Position numbers and translations under genes: made by a program. Source: an uncultured Clostridia bacterium (GTDB taxonomy: Bacteria > Bacillota > Dehalobacteriia > UBA4068 > JAAVYR01). From it: 21,255 nucleotides of DNA. This document shows, one piece after another, positions 7,421 to 15,278 of this stretch. The notes below the pieces were generated by a model. It was not told the DNA's origin and did no database searches. It saw nothing but the letters and a program-made list of their open reading frames with translations. The DNA is taken from the NCBI GenBank assembly GCA_946562005.1, contig CAMNVD010000013.1, positions 1 to 21,255 on the forward strand, in the 5' to 3' direction. Every line of letters begins with the position of its first letter. Position 1 is the stretch's first letter.

Positions 7421-7490
7421 TTTTTTTATCTTATTCTGGGAAAAATAGCAGGAGAAAAACCTGTTTTTCACGGAATAAGAGAGAAAAAAA
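7421..7490. repeat. 70-bp imperfect palindrome between divergent corA and spoVG promoters
   Basis: T-run 7421-7427 mirrors A-run 7484-7490. TCTTATTC (7429-7436) mirrors GAATAAGA (7473-7480), AAAAA (7441-7445) mirrors TTTTT (7464-7468), and an inner CAGG (7449-7452) mirrors CCTG (7460-7463). The structure could act as a bidirectional insulator/terminator or as a protein-binding site. Confidence 0.6.
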
Positions 7491-7491
7491 T

Positions 7492-7520
7492 AGAGGAGAA
7501 TTTTTATCTGTCTAGAATAT
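7492..7520 (+). promoter_or_regulatory. Candidate sigma-H promoter of spoVG
   Basis: AGGAGAA (7494-7500) and GAAT (7515-7518) match the cores of the sigma-H consensus (AGGAwww and GAAT). They are 21 nt apart start to start, the spacing I recall for Bacillus spoVG, a classic sigma-H target. No convincing SigA promoter was seen here. Confidence 0.5.
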
Positions 7521-7599
7521 ATAAGTATAAACTGATATAGGCAGTAAGTCCGCAAAATTTATTTACAGAGTTTTTGTTTTGAGAAGGGTGGGGTTGACC

Positions 7600-7890
7600 A
7601 TGGATATCACGGATGTACGAGTAAGAAAAATTTTAGCAGAAGGAAAAATGAAGGCAATTGTTTCTGTTACTATCGACAATGCTTTGGTCGTTCACGATGT
7701 AAAGGTTGTTGATGGGCAAAATGGTCTTTTTGTCGCTATGCCTAGTCGCAAAACTACAACAGGCGACTTTAGAGATATTGCTCATCCTATTTCCCAGGAA
7801 GCCAGAGATTTGATTCAAAAAGAAGTTTTGGATAAGTATTATGAAGCTTTAGCGGCAGCAGAAAATGAATCTGCTGTAGAAGAAGAATAA
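7600..7890 (+). CDS. spoVG: SpoVG, RNA/DNA-binding regulator
   Basis: 96 residues, full length for the family. The conserved N-terminal core is complete: M-D-I-T-D-V-R-V-R-K-I, then V-T-I-D-N-A-L-V-V-H-D-V-K-V-V, G-L-F-V-A-M-P-S-R-K and F-R-D-I-A-H-P-I at about 64-71. An acidic tail ends the protein. SpoVG proteins bind nucleic acid and affect septation, capsule or spore cortex formation in Firmicutes. The ATG at 7600 follows AAGGGTGG by 8 nt; an upstream in-frame TTG at 7579 would overlap this SD. The gene is monocistronic, with its own promoter region and a perfect terminator before glmU. Confidence 0.97.
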   Translation: MDITDVRVRKILAEGKMKAIVSVTIDNALVVHDVKVVDGQNGLFVAMPSRKTTTGDFRDIAHPISQEARDLIQKEVLDKYYEALAAAENESAVEEE

Positions 7891-7935
7891 TTTTCATTCA
7901 AGCTTAAATCTATTAGTTTTATGAATGTTAAAAAT

Positions 7936-7970
7936 AAAAAATAGACCATAACGTTATGGTCTATTTTTTT
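7936..7970 (+). terminator. Intrinsic terminator after spoVG
   Basis: A perfect 17-bp inverted repeat (7936-7952 with 7953-7969) is centred on ACGT and flanked by A- and T-runs. It separates spoVG from glmU. Confidence 0.9.
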
Positions 7971-8046
7971 ATTTTGGCATGATAGGGAATGTATAATTCT
8001 TTTCTCTGCTGTATATAAATATTTTGCTGGTCTTATCAGGAGAAAA

Positions 8047-8064
8047 TTGTTATAATGTTAACAA
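8047..8064 (+). promoter_or_regulatory. Extended -10 promoter of glmU overlapped by an inverted repeat
   Basis: TGTTATAAT (8048-8056) is a consensus extended -10; no good -35 is present at 16-18 nt. The perfect inverted repeat TTGTTA-taatgt-TAACAA (8047-8064) spans the -10 and could be an operator. Confidence 0.45.
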
Positions 8065-8126
8065 TCGTGTAATTTTCTGGAGAGATATGTTTGAAAAAGC
8101 GATAGAGGGAAACGGGGGAAATCAAT

Positions 8127-9488
8127 TTGGTAAAGCAAGGTGCGATTATTTTGGCGGCCGGCAAGGGCACCAGAATGAATTCAAAATTACCAAAGGTGTT
8201 ACATAAAATCAATGGTCTTCCTATGACGGCTCATGTGATTCGTGCTCTTTCCAAGTGTCATTTAGACCAGACTGTGATGGTAGTGGGACATGAAGGTGAA
8301 CTGGTGCAAGAGGTTTATGGTGACCAGGTAGATTATGCAGTGCAACGGGAGCAGTTGGGGACGGGACACGCCATCATGAGTGCCATGCCGGTGTTAAAGT
8401 CTGATATTGATGTAGTATTGGTAGTTTGTGGGGATACACCGCTTTTAACAGGAAACTCTCTGCTAAAAATGTTGCAGTCTTTTTATAATAGTGATGCCTC
8501 TTGTATGGTGCTCACGGCGAAGCTGCCAAACCCTACTGGTTATGGGCGTATTATCCGTGGGGAAGAAGAGCAGGTTGTTGCGATTATCGAGGAGAAAGAC
8601 GCTTCTGTTACAGAAAAACGCATTAACGAGATTAACACCGGTACTTATTGCTTCAAAGTAGCAGATTTGAAAGAAGCGCTGGAGCATCTCAACAATGAAA
8701 ATGCCGCCGGTGAATATTATCTGACGGATACTATCAGTTATCTGTGTCAGCGGGGAAAAATCGTTGCCGGACAACTGCTTTCTGATTACCATGAAATCCT
8801 AGGCGTTAATAACCGGGTGCAGATGGCTCAGGCTGTGGAAATCTTGCGGAAGCGGAAATGTGAGGAGCTGATGCTCAAAGGGGTTACCATCGTAGACCCT
8901 AACCGGGTGTATATCGAACAGGATGTAGAGGTGGATATTGATACCATCATTGAGTCGAATGTGCAGTTAAAAGGGAATACGAAAATTGGCAGGGAGTGTT
9001 TCATCGGCGCAGATACAGAGCTCATTGATACAACAATAGGGGATTTTTGCGAAATCAAAAAATCCGTTCTCTGGGAAAGCACAGTAGCCAATCATGTGAA
9101 AATCGGTCCCTTTGCTTATCTTCGCCCTGGTAGCGTCATCGCTGAAAACGTAAAAGTAGGCGATTTTGTAGAGATAAAAAATTCTCATATTGCAGAAGGT
9201 AGCAAAGTACCTCATCTTAGCTACATCGGTGACGCAACAGTAGGTGAAAAAGTAAATATCGGCTGTGGCACTATTACCTGCAACTATGATGGGGAGAAAA
9301 AACATCCTACCATCATTGGGGATGGTGCTTTCATCGGCAGCAATAGTAACCTAGTGGCGCCGGTGGAAGTAGGAGAAAACGCTTTTGTAGCGGCGGGCTC
9401 TACCATCACCAAGGAAGTGCCTGCTAATGCCTTAGCGGTAGCTCGCGGTCGGCAATATATCAAGGAAAATTGGGTGAAAGAAAAATAG
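8127..9488 (+). CDS. glmU: Bifunctional UDP-GlcNAc pyrophosphorylase / glucosamine-1-phosphate acetyltransferase
   Basis: 453 residues, the normal length. The N-terminal uridyltransferase domain shows L-A-A-G-K-G-T-R-M at 9-17 followed by L-P-K (Lys23), and G-T-G-H-A and G-D-T-P-L motifs that bind UTP and sugar phosphate. The C-terminal left-handed beta-helix (from about 250) has hexapeptide repeats, R-P-G-S near the acetyl-acceptor site and N-Y-D-G-E-K-K-H-P-T. It makes UDP-GlcNAc for peptidoglycan and other envelope polymers. The start is a TTG at 8127, preceded by GGGGGAA; the family sequence begins right there and no upstream ATG fits. The TTG may keep expression moderate. It sits between spoVG and prs, as in Bacillus. 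Confidence 0.97.
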   Translation: MVKQGAIILAAGKGTRMNSKLPKVLHKINGLPMTAHVIRALSKCHLDQTVMVVGHEGELVQEVYGDQVDYAVQREQLGTGHAIMSAMPVLKSDIDVVLVVCGDTPLLTGNSLLKMLQSFYNSDASCMVLTAKLPNPTGYGRIIRGEEEQVVAIIEEKDASVTEKRINEINTGTYCFKVADLKEALEHLNNENAAGEYYLTDTISYLCQRGKIVAGQLLSDYHEILGVNNRVQMAQAVEILRKRKCEELMLKGVTIVDPNRVYIEQDVEVDIDTIIESNVQLKGNTKIGRECFIGADTELIDTTIGDFCEIKKSVLWESTVANHVKIGPFAYLRPGSVIAENVKVGDFVEIKNSHIAEGSKVPHLSYIGDATVGEKVNIGCGTITCNYDGEKKHPTIIGDGAFIGSNSNLVAPVEVGENAFVAAGSTITKEVPANALAVARGRQYIKENWVKEK

Positions 9489-9514
9489 CCTTTTGGGGGC
9501 TACGCCCTATTTTT
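9481..9514 (+). terminator. Weak terminator-like hairpin overlapping the glmU stop
   Basis: AAAAATAG (9481-9488) pairs with CTATTTTT (9507-9514), with part-complementary G/C-rich sequence between. The stem is A/T-rich and the T-run is short, so strong termination is doubtful and prs may be co-transcribed. Confidence 0.3.
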
Positions 9515-9560
9515 CCTGTAACGGTGGACAGGCTGTGGCAGGAGATTCTGGAAATAAGTC

Positions 9561-9584
9561 GAATTTTTATAGCAATAAAAATTC
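9561..9584. repeat. A/T-rich perfect inverted repeat in the glmU-prs spacer
   Basis: GAATTTTTAT (9561-9570) and ATAAAAATTC (9575-9584) are exact inverted copies around AGCA. The pairing is A/T-rich with no following T-run, so it is a poor terminator; an operator or simple cruciform is possible. Confidence 0.5.
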
Positions 9585-9603
9585 TATATATTTTCATACC
9601 ATA

Positions 9604-9694
9604 TTGTCATCATTGTCATCCTGAACGAATGTGAAGGATTCTTTAGATACTTCGTCGTTTTACTTCTCAGAATGACAATGGATTATAAACTATG
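9604..9694 (+). repeat. Interspersed repeat, copy B
   Basis: The core 9613-9678 has the same ends as the other copies: TTGTCATCCTGA at the left, CTCAGAATGACAA at the right, with a GATTCTTTAGA block inside. The right flank TGGATTATAAACTATG matches copy A (TGGATAATAAACTATG). The left end TTGTCATCA is duplicated in tandem (9604 and 9613). It lies between glmU and prs. Confidence 0.75.
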
Positions 9695-9740
9695 AAATGT
9701 TGTAACGGAATATAGGGATAAAAATTGGGAGGACAGATTT

Positions 9741-10688
9741 ATGACTTTGCGGAAATTGAAACTTTTTACCGGCAATGCTAACCCGGAGCTAGCCAAAGAA
9801 ATCGCTGATTATCTTGGTATAGAGCTGGGCCAATCGAAGGTGAAGACTTTTTGCGATGGGGAAATCGCCATCGAAATCAACGAAAGCGTCCGGGGTGCTG
9901 ATGTATTTATCGTGCAGCCTACTTGTTACCCAACCAATGATAACATTATGGAATTATTGATTATGATAGACGCTATGAAGCGGGCTTCTGCCCAACGCAT
10001 CACGGCAGTGATTCCTTATTATGGTTATGCTCGTCAAGAGCGGAAGAGCAAGGCCCGTGACCCAATCTCTGCTAAGCTTATGGCTAATTTGATTACTGCT
10101 GCAGGGGCAGATAGAGTGGTATCTATGGATTTACACGCCAGCGCTATCCAAGGGTTCTTTGATATTCCTTTAGACCATTTGCCTGGGGTACCCCTTCTTG
10201 CCGAATATTACAAAAACATGGGCTTAGAAGATATCGTTGTTGTTTCCCCGGACATCGGCGGTGTGGTGCGCGCTCGGAATATGGCTCATCGCTTAGGCGC
10301 CGAAATTGCCATTATCGATAAACGGCGTCCGGAAGCCAATAAAGCAGAAATTATGAACGTTATCGGCAATATCAAAGACAAAAATGTCATCATGGTGGAT
10401 GATATTATCGATACGGCTGGCACTATTACCAAAGGAGCAGAAGTCCTCAAAAAGATGGGTGCAAAGACGGTGTATGCTTGCTGTACCCACCCGGTATTCT
10501 CTCCGCCAGCTGTAGAGCGGCTGGAAAATTCAGTCATCAAAGAAGTGATGATTACCAACACCATTCCGTTGACGCCGGACAGACAAGGTACCTCCAGTAA
10601 AATCAAATCTATTTCCGTGGCTTCTCTCTTAGGGGAAGGGATTATTCGCATCCATGAAGATTTGTCTGTGAGCAAATTATTTGATTAA
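9741..10688 (+). CDS. prs: Ribose-phosphate pyrophosphokinase (PRPP synthase)
   Basis: 315 residues, class I bacterial size. It transfers pyrophosphate from ATP to ribose-5-phosphate, making PRPP for purine, pyrimidine, His, Trp and NAD synthesis. Visible motifs are F-C-D-G-E-I-A-I-E-I-N-E-S-V-R-G near 34, the ATP-binding Y-Y-G-Y-A-R-Q-E-R-K near 93, the metal-site D-L-H-A-S-A-I-Q-G-F-F, P-D-I-G-G-V-V-R-A-R (an Ile where His is common) and the PRPP loop V-D-D-I-I-D-T-A-G-T at 219-228. The ATG at 9741 follows GGGAGGA by 7 nt. It is upstream of pth, as in Bacillus, but no ctc gene lies between them. Confidence 0.97.
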   Translation: MTLRKLKLFTGNANPELAKEIADYLGIELGQSKVKTFCDGEIAIEINESVRGADVFIVQPTCYPTNDNIMELLIMIDAMKRASAQRITAVIPYYGYARQERKSKARDPISAKLMANLITAAGADRVVSMDLHASAIQGFFDIPLDHLPGVPLLAEYYKNMGLEDIVVVSPDIGGVVRARNMAHRLGAEIAIIDKRRPEANKAEIMNVIGNIKDKNVIMVDDIIDTAGTITKGAEVLKKMGAKTVYACCTHPVFSPPAVERLENSVIKEVMITNTIPLTPDRQGTSSKIKSISVASLLGEGIIRIHEDLSVSKLFD

Positions 10689-10705
10689 TACTTAGGAGAA
10701 AATAG

Positions 10706-10740
10706 AAAAAGGTCTAAAGCAAACGCTTTAGACCTTTTTT
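10706..10740 (+). terminator. Intrinsic terminator after prs
   Basis: A perfect 15-bp stem (10706-10720 with 10725-10739), AAAC loop, then T-run. An SD (GAGGAGG) begins at the very next base. Confidence 0.92.
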
Positions 10741-10757
10741 GAGGAGGAGAGGTAACA

Positions 10758-10784
10758 ATGCGGGTAAAAGATTGCCCAGGGTAA
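10758..10784 (+). CDS. Candidate 8-codon mini-ORF after the prs terminator
   Basis: ATG at 10758 follows GAGGAGG/GAGAGG at 10741-10752 with good spacing, and reads MRVKDCPG before TAA at 10782-10784. Only read-through transcripts from prs, or an unseen start, would carry it. A 7-bp hairpin follows at once. It could be a leader peptide or the remnant of a lost gene start; expression is not shown. Confidence 0.3.
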   Translation: MRVKDCPG

Positions 10785-10944
10785 ATCAGATACTTTTCAG
10801 TATCTAATCTTATTATATGAGAGCAAAGGTAAAAGGTGCAGATAATCTGTTGTTGGACGCCTAAGAAAAATTTAGTGCTTGGGATGGCACTATTTTGTGT
10901 GTGAGGTAGAAAAAAGTTTGGGTTACCAAGAGATTGGTTTAAGA
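10785..10944 (+). other. Gene-free part of the prs-pth spacer
   Basis: This stretch belongs to a 323-bp gap. It holds a small hairpin, AGATACT (10788-10794) with AGTATCT (10799-10805) around TTTC, and the short palindrome CAGATAATCTG near 10840. No T-run follows the hairpin, no ORF of note is seen on either strand, and no riboswitch motif is recognised. Confidence 0.5.
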
Positions 10945-10974
10945 TTGACTATTCTTCCGGAAAAGGATTATAAT
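10945..10974 (+). promoter_or_regulatory. SigA-type promoter of pth (and probably mfd)
   Basis: TTGACT (10945-10950) and a perfect TATAAT (10969-10974) are 18 nt apart, 37 bp before the pth ATG. The palindrome TTCCGGAA (10955-10962) lies inside the spacer. Confidence 0.75.
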
Positions 10975-11011
10975 AAAAAACTCTGAGAAAAATAAATGTG
11001 AGGAAGATAAC

Positions 11012-11578
11012 ATGAAAGTTGTGGTAGGGCTAGGAAATCCTGGTATAGAATATGTGGCAACCCGCCATAATGTGGGTTTTATGACTTTAGATAGTTTTGC
11101 GGAAAAACACAGCGTTCAGGGCTGGAAAAGTAATTTCCAGGCGTTGGTAGGGGAAACTAAAATCGATGGAGAAAAAGTGCTTTTAGTGAAGCCCCAAACC
11201 TTTATGAATCTAAGCGGACAGGCGGTCCTTGCTGTAATGCAGTTTTATAAAGTAGATAAGGAAGACTTACTGGTCGTCTATGATGATATGGACTTGGCGG
11301 TAGGTGCTGTAAAGCTGCGACAAAAAGGCAGCTGCGGCGGTCATAATGGCATACGAGATATTATTCGTCTTTTGGGTACAGAGCAAATATCCCGTTTGAA
11401 AATCGGCATTGGTAAAAGCGAGTATGCGCAAGGAAAGGATTTTGTCTTAGGGAAATTTTCAGCAGAAGAAGATGAGCTAATAGATAACGGCATTGTTAAA
11501 GGAATAGATGCGATTACTTGTTGGGTAAAGCATGGTATTGCAGAGGCTATGAACCGTTACAACCGACAGGACAAATAG
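11012..11578 (+). CDS. pth: Peptidyl-tRNA hydrolase
   Basis: 188 residues. It cleaves the ester bond of peptidyl-tRNAs dropped from ribosomes and recycles the tRNA. Catalytic and binding residues are in place: N9 in G-L-G-N-P-G, His19 in T-R-H-N-V-G-F, N66 in F-M-N-L-S-G, Asp92 in Y-D-D-M-D-L and N112 in G-G-H-N-G-I. The ATG at 11012 follows GTGAGGAAG. It is preceded by its own promoter and followed after 66 bp by mfd without a terminator, so the two probably form an operon, the usual arrangement in Firmicutes. Confidence 0.97.
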   Translation: MKVVVGLGNPGIEYVATRHNVGFMTLDSFAEKHSVQGWKSNFQALVGETKIDGEKVLLVKPQTFMNLSGQAVLAVMQFYKVDKEDLLVVYDDMDLAVGAVKLRQKGSCGGHNGIRDIIRLLGTEQISRLKIGIGKSEYAQGKDFVLGKFSAEEDELIDNGIVKGIDAITCWVKHGIAEAMNRYNRQDK

Positions 11579-11644
11579 AAGAATCTTTTAGACAATCTTT
11601 TAAGGGTAAGAGAAAAATCGGATAAAGGATAAAGGAGGCATGAT

Positions 11645-14600
11645 ATGCTAGAGGTATTAGCCCATTGGAAAGAGACGCCTTATGGCGCATATTTACAGGA
11701 ACAACAGACGTTACCTAGCGTTGGTATGACGGAGATTGTGGCAACGAATCTTTTAGCACAGTCTGCCACCATTATCAATGGTTTTTTGGCGGGAAAAAGC
11801 AGTCAGTTGGTGGTGACAATAGATGAAAAATCTGCCCAGCTTTTCTATCATAATTTATCCGGTGTATTAGGTGAGGAACAGGTGTTTTTATTTCCCTACT
11901 TGGAGCTGCTGCCTTTTGCTGTCCAGGGAAATAATCTGGAAGTTGTTCGTCAGCGGATACAGGTGCTGACGAAACTTGCTTTGGGTGAAAAAATCCTGGT
12001 AGTAGCAGAGGGGGCAAGCCTTGTGCGGCGGTTGGCGCCTTTTGACTGCTTCGCAAGGGGGATTCGCAAGGTAAAAGCAGGCGACCATATCGAACTGGCT
12101 ACTCTTGCAGAGGAATTGGTCCGGCTAGGATACCGCCGGGAAAAGAAAGTGGAAGAAGCTGGCTGTTTCAGCTTGCGGGGGGATATTTTAGATATTTATC
12201 CTTTTGTCTATTCACAAGCTATTCGAGTAGAGTTTTTTGATGATGAGGTAGAGGCCATTCACTTTTTTTCGGTGGCAAATCAGCGGGTGACCGGTGCTCT
12301 GACAGAGTTTCTTATCTGTCCGGCAAATGAACTGCCGGTAGGTAACGCTGAAATGACTCAGGGGGCAGTGCTGCTAAAGGCGGAATTTACCGAGGCGCAA
12401 GCTGTGGTGGGGGATATGCCGGAAAGTGACATTCTCTCTGCCGTAGAAAGTATGGAGCTGGGACAGTGGCAAGAGGGCATGGAGCGGTATGGCAGCAGTT
12501 TTTTTTCTAGGTTAGACCAATTGCTGGACTATTTTCCACGGAATGGGGTCTTCTATTTTTGTGAGAGTAAAGATATTTGGCAGAGTATGTTACAGCAGCA
12601 GGAGTACCAAAAAAGTATCTTTGCTGACGCCATGGAAACCGGGGCGTGCCTTCCTTCTTTTTTAGAAAATTTTGCTACAGTAGCGGAAGTAATGATGGCA
12701 GCGGAGAAGAGAGGCGCTGTATTATTCCACGGTTTTCCGATTGTACAGCAGTCTATGGCAGTGTTTGATGACCATATAGACGCTATGCGGCAGTTTTATT
12801 CTTTGATAGGCAAGACTTTTACAGATAATTCTCGGGATATTCCTGCTTATATGGGGAAGATGGATTTGCTGCAAGAGGATTTGAGTTTCTATCAGCAAGA
12901 GGGTTACCAAGTGGTGGTAACAGCTAGTTCTGATATTCGTCTGGGAAAACTGCGGGAAAGTTTTAGCCAGTTAGAAATAGATTATCCGCAAATTAACTTT
13001 GCCGCTATCCATTTTGTGCTGTCTGATTGCATTGGCGGCGCAGTTAATAGTGAGCTGAAAATAGCTGTTTTTACAGAAAAAGAGCTTCTAGGTCAAGAAG
13101 CAAAAGCCAAAAAACGGCGGAAGTTTGCAGCTGGGGAAAAGATAGAAAACTTCTACGATTTGCAGCCTGGAGACTATGTGGTTCATGTGAACCATGGTAT
13201 CGGTAAGTTTGTAGAAGTGGTGCGGCTGCAAGTGGGGGAAGTGGCAAAGGACTATCTCTACCTGCAATATGCCGGTAACGATAAGCTTTATGTGCCGGTG
13301 GACCAGGTAAATTTGATTCAGAAGTATATTGCTTCTGACAGTACCCAGCCAAAACTCTATAAGCTGGGCGGCACAGAGTGGCAGCGGACTCGGATGAAAG
13401 CCCAAAAAGGTATCGCCGAGCTTGCTGATAAACTGTTGGATTTATATAGTCAGCGGGCCTTGGAGCCTGGTTTTGCCTTTTCTAGCGATACGCCGTGGCA
13501 AAAAGAATTTGAAGACGCTTTTCCTTATGCAGAAACAGAACATCAGCTGCAAGCAGTGCGGGAAATCAAGAAGGATATGGAGTCTGCCCGTCCTATGGAC
13601 CGTCTTCTTTGCGGAGATGTGGGTTATGGCAAGACGGAAGTGGCGCTTCGGGCTGCATTTAAGGCAGTGATGGACGGTAAGCAGGTGGCGGTGCTGGTAC
13701 CTACCACTGTCCTTGCTACCCAGCATATGATTACCTTCCAGGACCGTTTCCGGGATTATGGTGTGAAGGTAGCGTGTTTGAGCCGCTTTACTAGTGCAAA
13801 GCAAAAGAAAGAAATCCTGTCCGGGCTGTTGCAGGGCGCTATTGATATGGTGATTGGTACCCATCGTCTTTTTTCTAAGGAACTGATATTCAAAGATTTG
13901 GGTTTATTGATTATTGATGAAGAGCAGCGCTTTGGTGTGGCGCATAAAGAGAAAATCAAAGAGCTGCGGAAAAATATTGATGTGCTGACCTTGTCTGCAA
14001 CCCCTATTCCCCGCACGCTCCATATGGCTATGGTGGGTATGCGGGACATGAGTATCCTTGCCACACCGCCAGAGGATCGGTTGCCAGTGCAGACTTTTGT
14101 GGTGGAGTGGCACGCCCGTCTGATTAAAGATGCCATTATCCGGGAATTACATCGTATGGGACAGGTTTATTATATTCACAATCGTATCGAGAGTATTTTT
14201 GAAGTGGCGGCTCAAATCCAGCAGCTGGTGCCGGAGGCAAGCATTGCGGTGGCCCATGGTCAGATGTCTGAGAAAATGCTGGAAGAAGTGATGCAGGAAT
14301 TCATTGACGGGGAAGTCGATATCCTAGTCTCTACTACCATTGTCGAGTCTGGGCTGGACATTCCTAATGTGAATACGCTTATTGTGTCCGATGCAGATAA
14401 TTTTGGTCTGGCTCAGCTCTATCAGCTCAGGGGGCGAGTAGGTAGGAGCAAACGGCAGGCCTTTGCCTACTTTACCTACCCCAGAGGGAAAATTCTTTCA
14501 GATGTGGCGAGAAAACGTCTTTCTGCTATTCGGGACTTTACGGAGCTTGGTTCTGGCTTCAAAATCGCTATGCGGGATATGGAAATCCGCGGCGCCGGGA

Positions 14601-15253
14601 ATATTTTAGGACCTCAGCAGCATGGGCATATCGCAGCAGTAGGCTTTGACCTTTACTGTCAGATGGTAGAAGAAGAAGTGCAGAAGAAGATGGCTGCCCG
14701 TGAGGCCGGTATAGAGGCGGGAACAGTAGAACCAATGCTGCTGCCAAAGGCTTTGCCTCAGAAAAATATTTTACGGAAGCCACTGCTTTTGGAGCTTTCT
14801 CTGGATGGTTACATCCCAGATGGCTATATGGATGATTCCCAGTTGAAAATGGAAGTATATAAACGGATGGCCCAAGTGGCCAACGTGGTAGCTTTAGAGG
14901 AATTAAAGGAAGAAGTTGTTGAGCGTTATGGCAAGCTGCCTCGTCCAGTGCAGAATTTATTCAAAATCACAGAGATTAAAATTCAGGGAGAACGGATGGG
15001 CGTTCGTTCTATGGTGCAAAACGACCAACGGGTGGATATTGTTTTCGGGCCGGATTTTGCGCTTTCTGGGGAGCAGCTTTTAAGCTTAAATACGTTGATG
15101 GGAAAATCTTTGCATTATAAACCGGGCAATGAAGAGGAATTCATCATTCGTATGGATACTAAAAACTTATCTGGCGACAAGGTATTGCAGCTTCTGGAGA
15201 AATTATTAAAGGAAATCAGCCGAATGTCTGGTATCAGAGAAACAGTTTCTTAA
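11645..15253 (+). CDS. mfd: Transcription-repair coupling factor Mfd
   Basis: 1202 residues, near the family length. Mfd binds RNA polymerase stalled at lesions, pushes it off with its ATP-driven translocase and recruits UvrA. The N-terminal third is the UvrB-like module (F-P-Y-L-E-L-L-P-F, then L-R-G-D-I-L-D-I-Y-P-F). The RNA polymerase-interacting domain starts near 505 with P-G-D-Y-V-V-H-V-N-H-G-I-G. The RecG-like motor has Walker A G-D-V-G-Y-G-K-T at 657-664, D-E-E-Q at 758-761 and the later helicase motifs S-A-T-P-I-P-R-T and Q-L-Y-Q-L-R-G-R-V-G-R-S. A C-terminal regulatory (TRCF) domain follows. The ATG at 11645 has a strong SD, AAAGGAGG. All key motifs are intact. Confidence 0.98.
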   Translation: MLEVLAHWKETPYGAYLQEQQTLPSVGMTEIVATNLLAQSATIINGFLAGKSSQLVVTIDEKSAQLFYHNLSGVLGEEQVFLFPYLELLPFAVQGNNLEVVRQRIQVLTKLALGEKILVVAEGASLVRRLAPFDCFARGIRKVKAGDHIELATLAEELVRLGYRREKKVEEAGCFSLRGDILDIYPFVYSQAIRVEFFDDEVEAIHFFSVANQRVTGALTEFLICPANELPVGNAEMTQGAVLLKAEFTEAQAVVGDMPESDILSAVESMELGQWQEGMERYGSSFFSRLDQLLDYFPRNGVFYFCESKDIWQSMLQQQEYQKSIFADAMETGACLPSFLENFATVAEVMMAAEKRGAVLFHGFPIVQQSMAVFDDHIDAMRQFYSLIGKTFTDNSRDIPAYMGKMDLLQEDLSFYQQEGYQVVVTASSDIRLGKLRESFSQLEIDYPQINFAAIHFVLSDCIGGAVNSELKIAVFTEKELLGQEAKAKKRRKFAAGEKIENFYDLQPGDYVVHVNHGIGKFVEVVRLQVGEVAKDYLYLQYAGNDKLYVPVDQVNLIQKYIASDSTQPKLYKLGGTEWQRTRMKAQKGIAELADKLLDLYSQRALEPGFAFSSDTPWQKEFEDAFPYAETEHQLQAVREIKKDMESARPMDRLLCGDVGYGKTEVALRAAFKAVMDGKQVAVLVPTTVLATQHMITFQDRFRDYGVKVACLSRFTSAKQKKEILSGLLQGAIDMVIGTHRLFSKELIFKDLGLLIIDEEQRFGVAHKEKIKELRKNIDVLTLSATPIPRTLHMAMVGMRDMSILATPPEDRLPVQTFVVEWHARLIKDAIIRELHRMGQVYYIHNRIESIFEVAAQIQQLVPEASIAVAHGQMSEKMLEEVMQEFIDGEVDILVSTTIVESGLDIPNVNTLIVSDADNFGLAQLYQLRGRVGRSKRQAFAYFTYPRGKILSDVARKRLSAIRDFTELGSGFKIAMRDMEIRGAGNILGPQQHGHIAAVGFDLYCQMVEEEVQKKMAAREAGIEAGTVEPMLLPKALPQKNILRKPLLLELSLDGYIPDGYMDDSQLKMEVYKRMAQVANVVALEELKEEVVERYGKLPRPVQNLFKITEIKIQGERMGVRSMVQNDQRVDIVFGPDFALSGEQLLSLNTLMGKSLHYKPGNEEEFIIRMDTKNLSGDKVLQLLEKLLKEISRMSGIRETVS

Positions 15254-15278
15254 AAGATAAATTTATGGTAAAATAAAG

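Noticed and set aside
7298..7555. 85-codon minus-strand frame covering the corA leader and upstream region
   Set aside because: It would start upstream of the corA promoter and run through it. Only the end, which has its own SD and GTG, is kept as a leader peptide candidate.
8024..8206. 60-codon plus-strand frame overlapping the glmU start
   Set aside because: No SD, it covers the glmU promoter and start in another frame, and the protein has no recognisable feature.
11581..11603. GAATCTTTTAGAC before mfd, identical to 13 nt inside repeat copy C, plus a second AATCTTTTA
   Set aside because: Too short, and no inverted ends are present; it may be chance or a relic of the repeat.
13442..13864. 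Long minus-strand frames inside mfd, and a similar one at 16315-16734 over the foldase and spoVT
   Set aside because: They lie opposite well-conserved genes, have low-complexity residue content and no SD or family resemblance.
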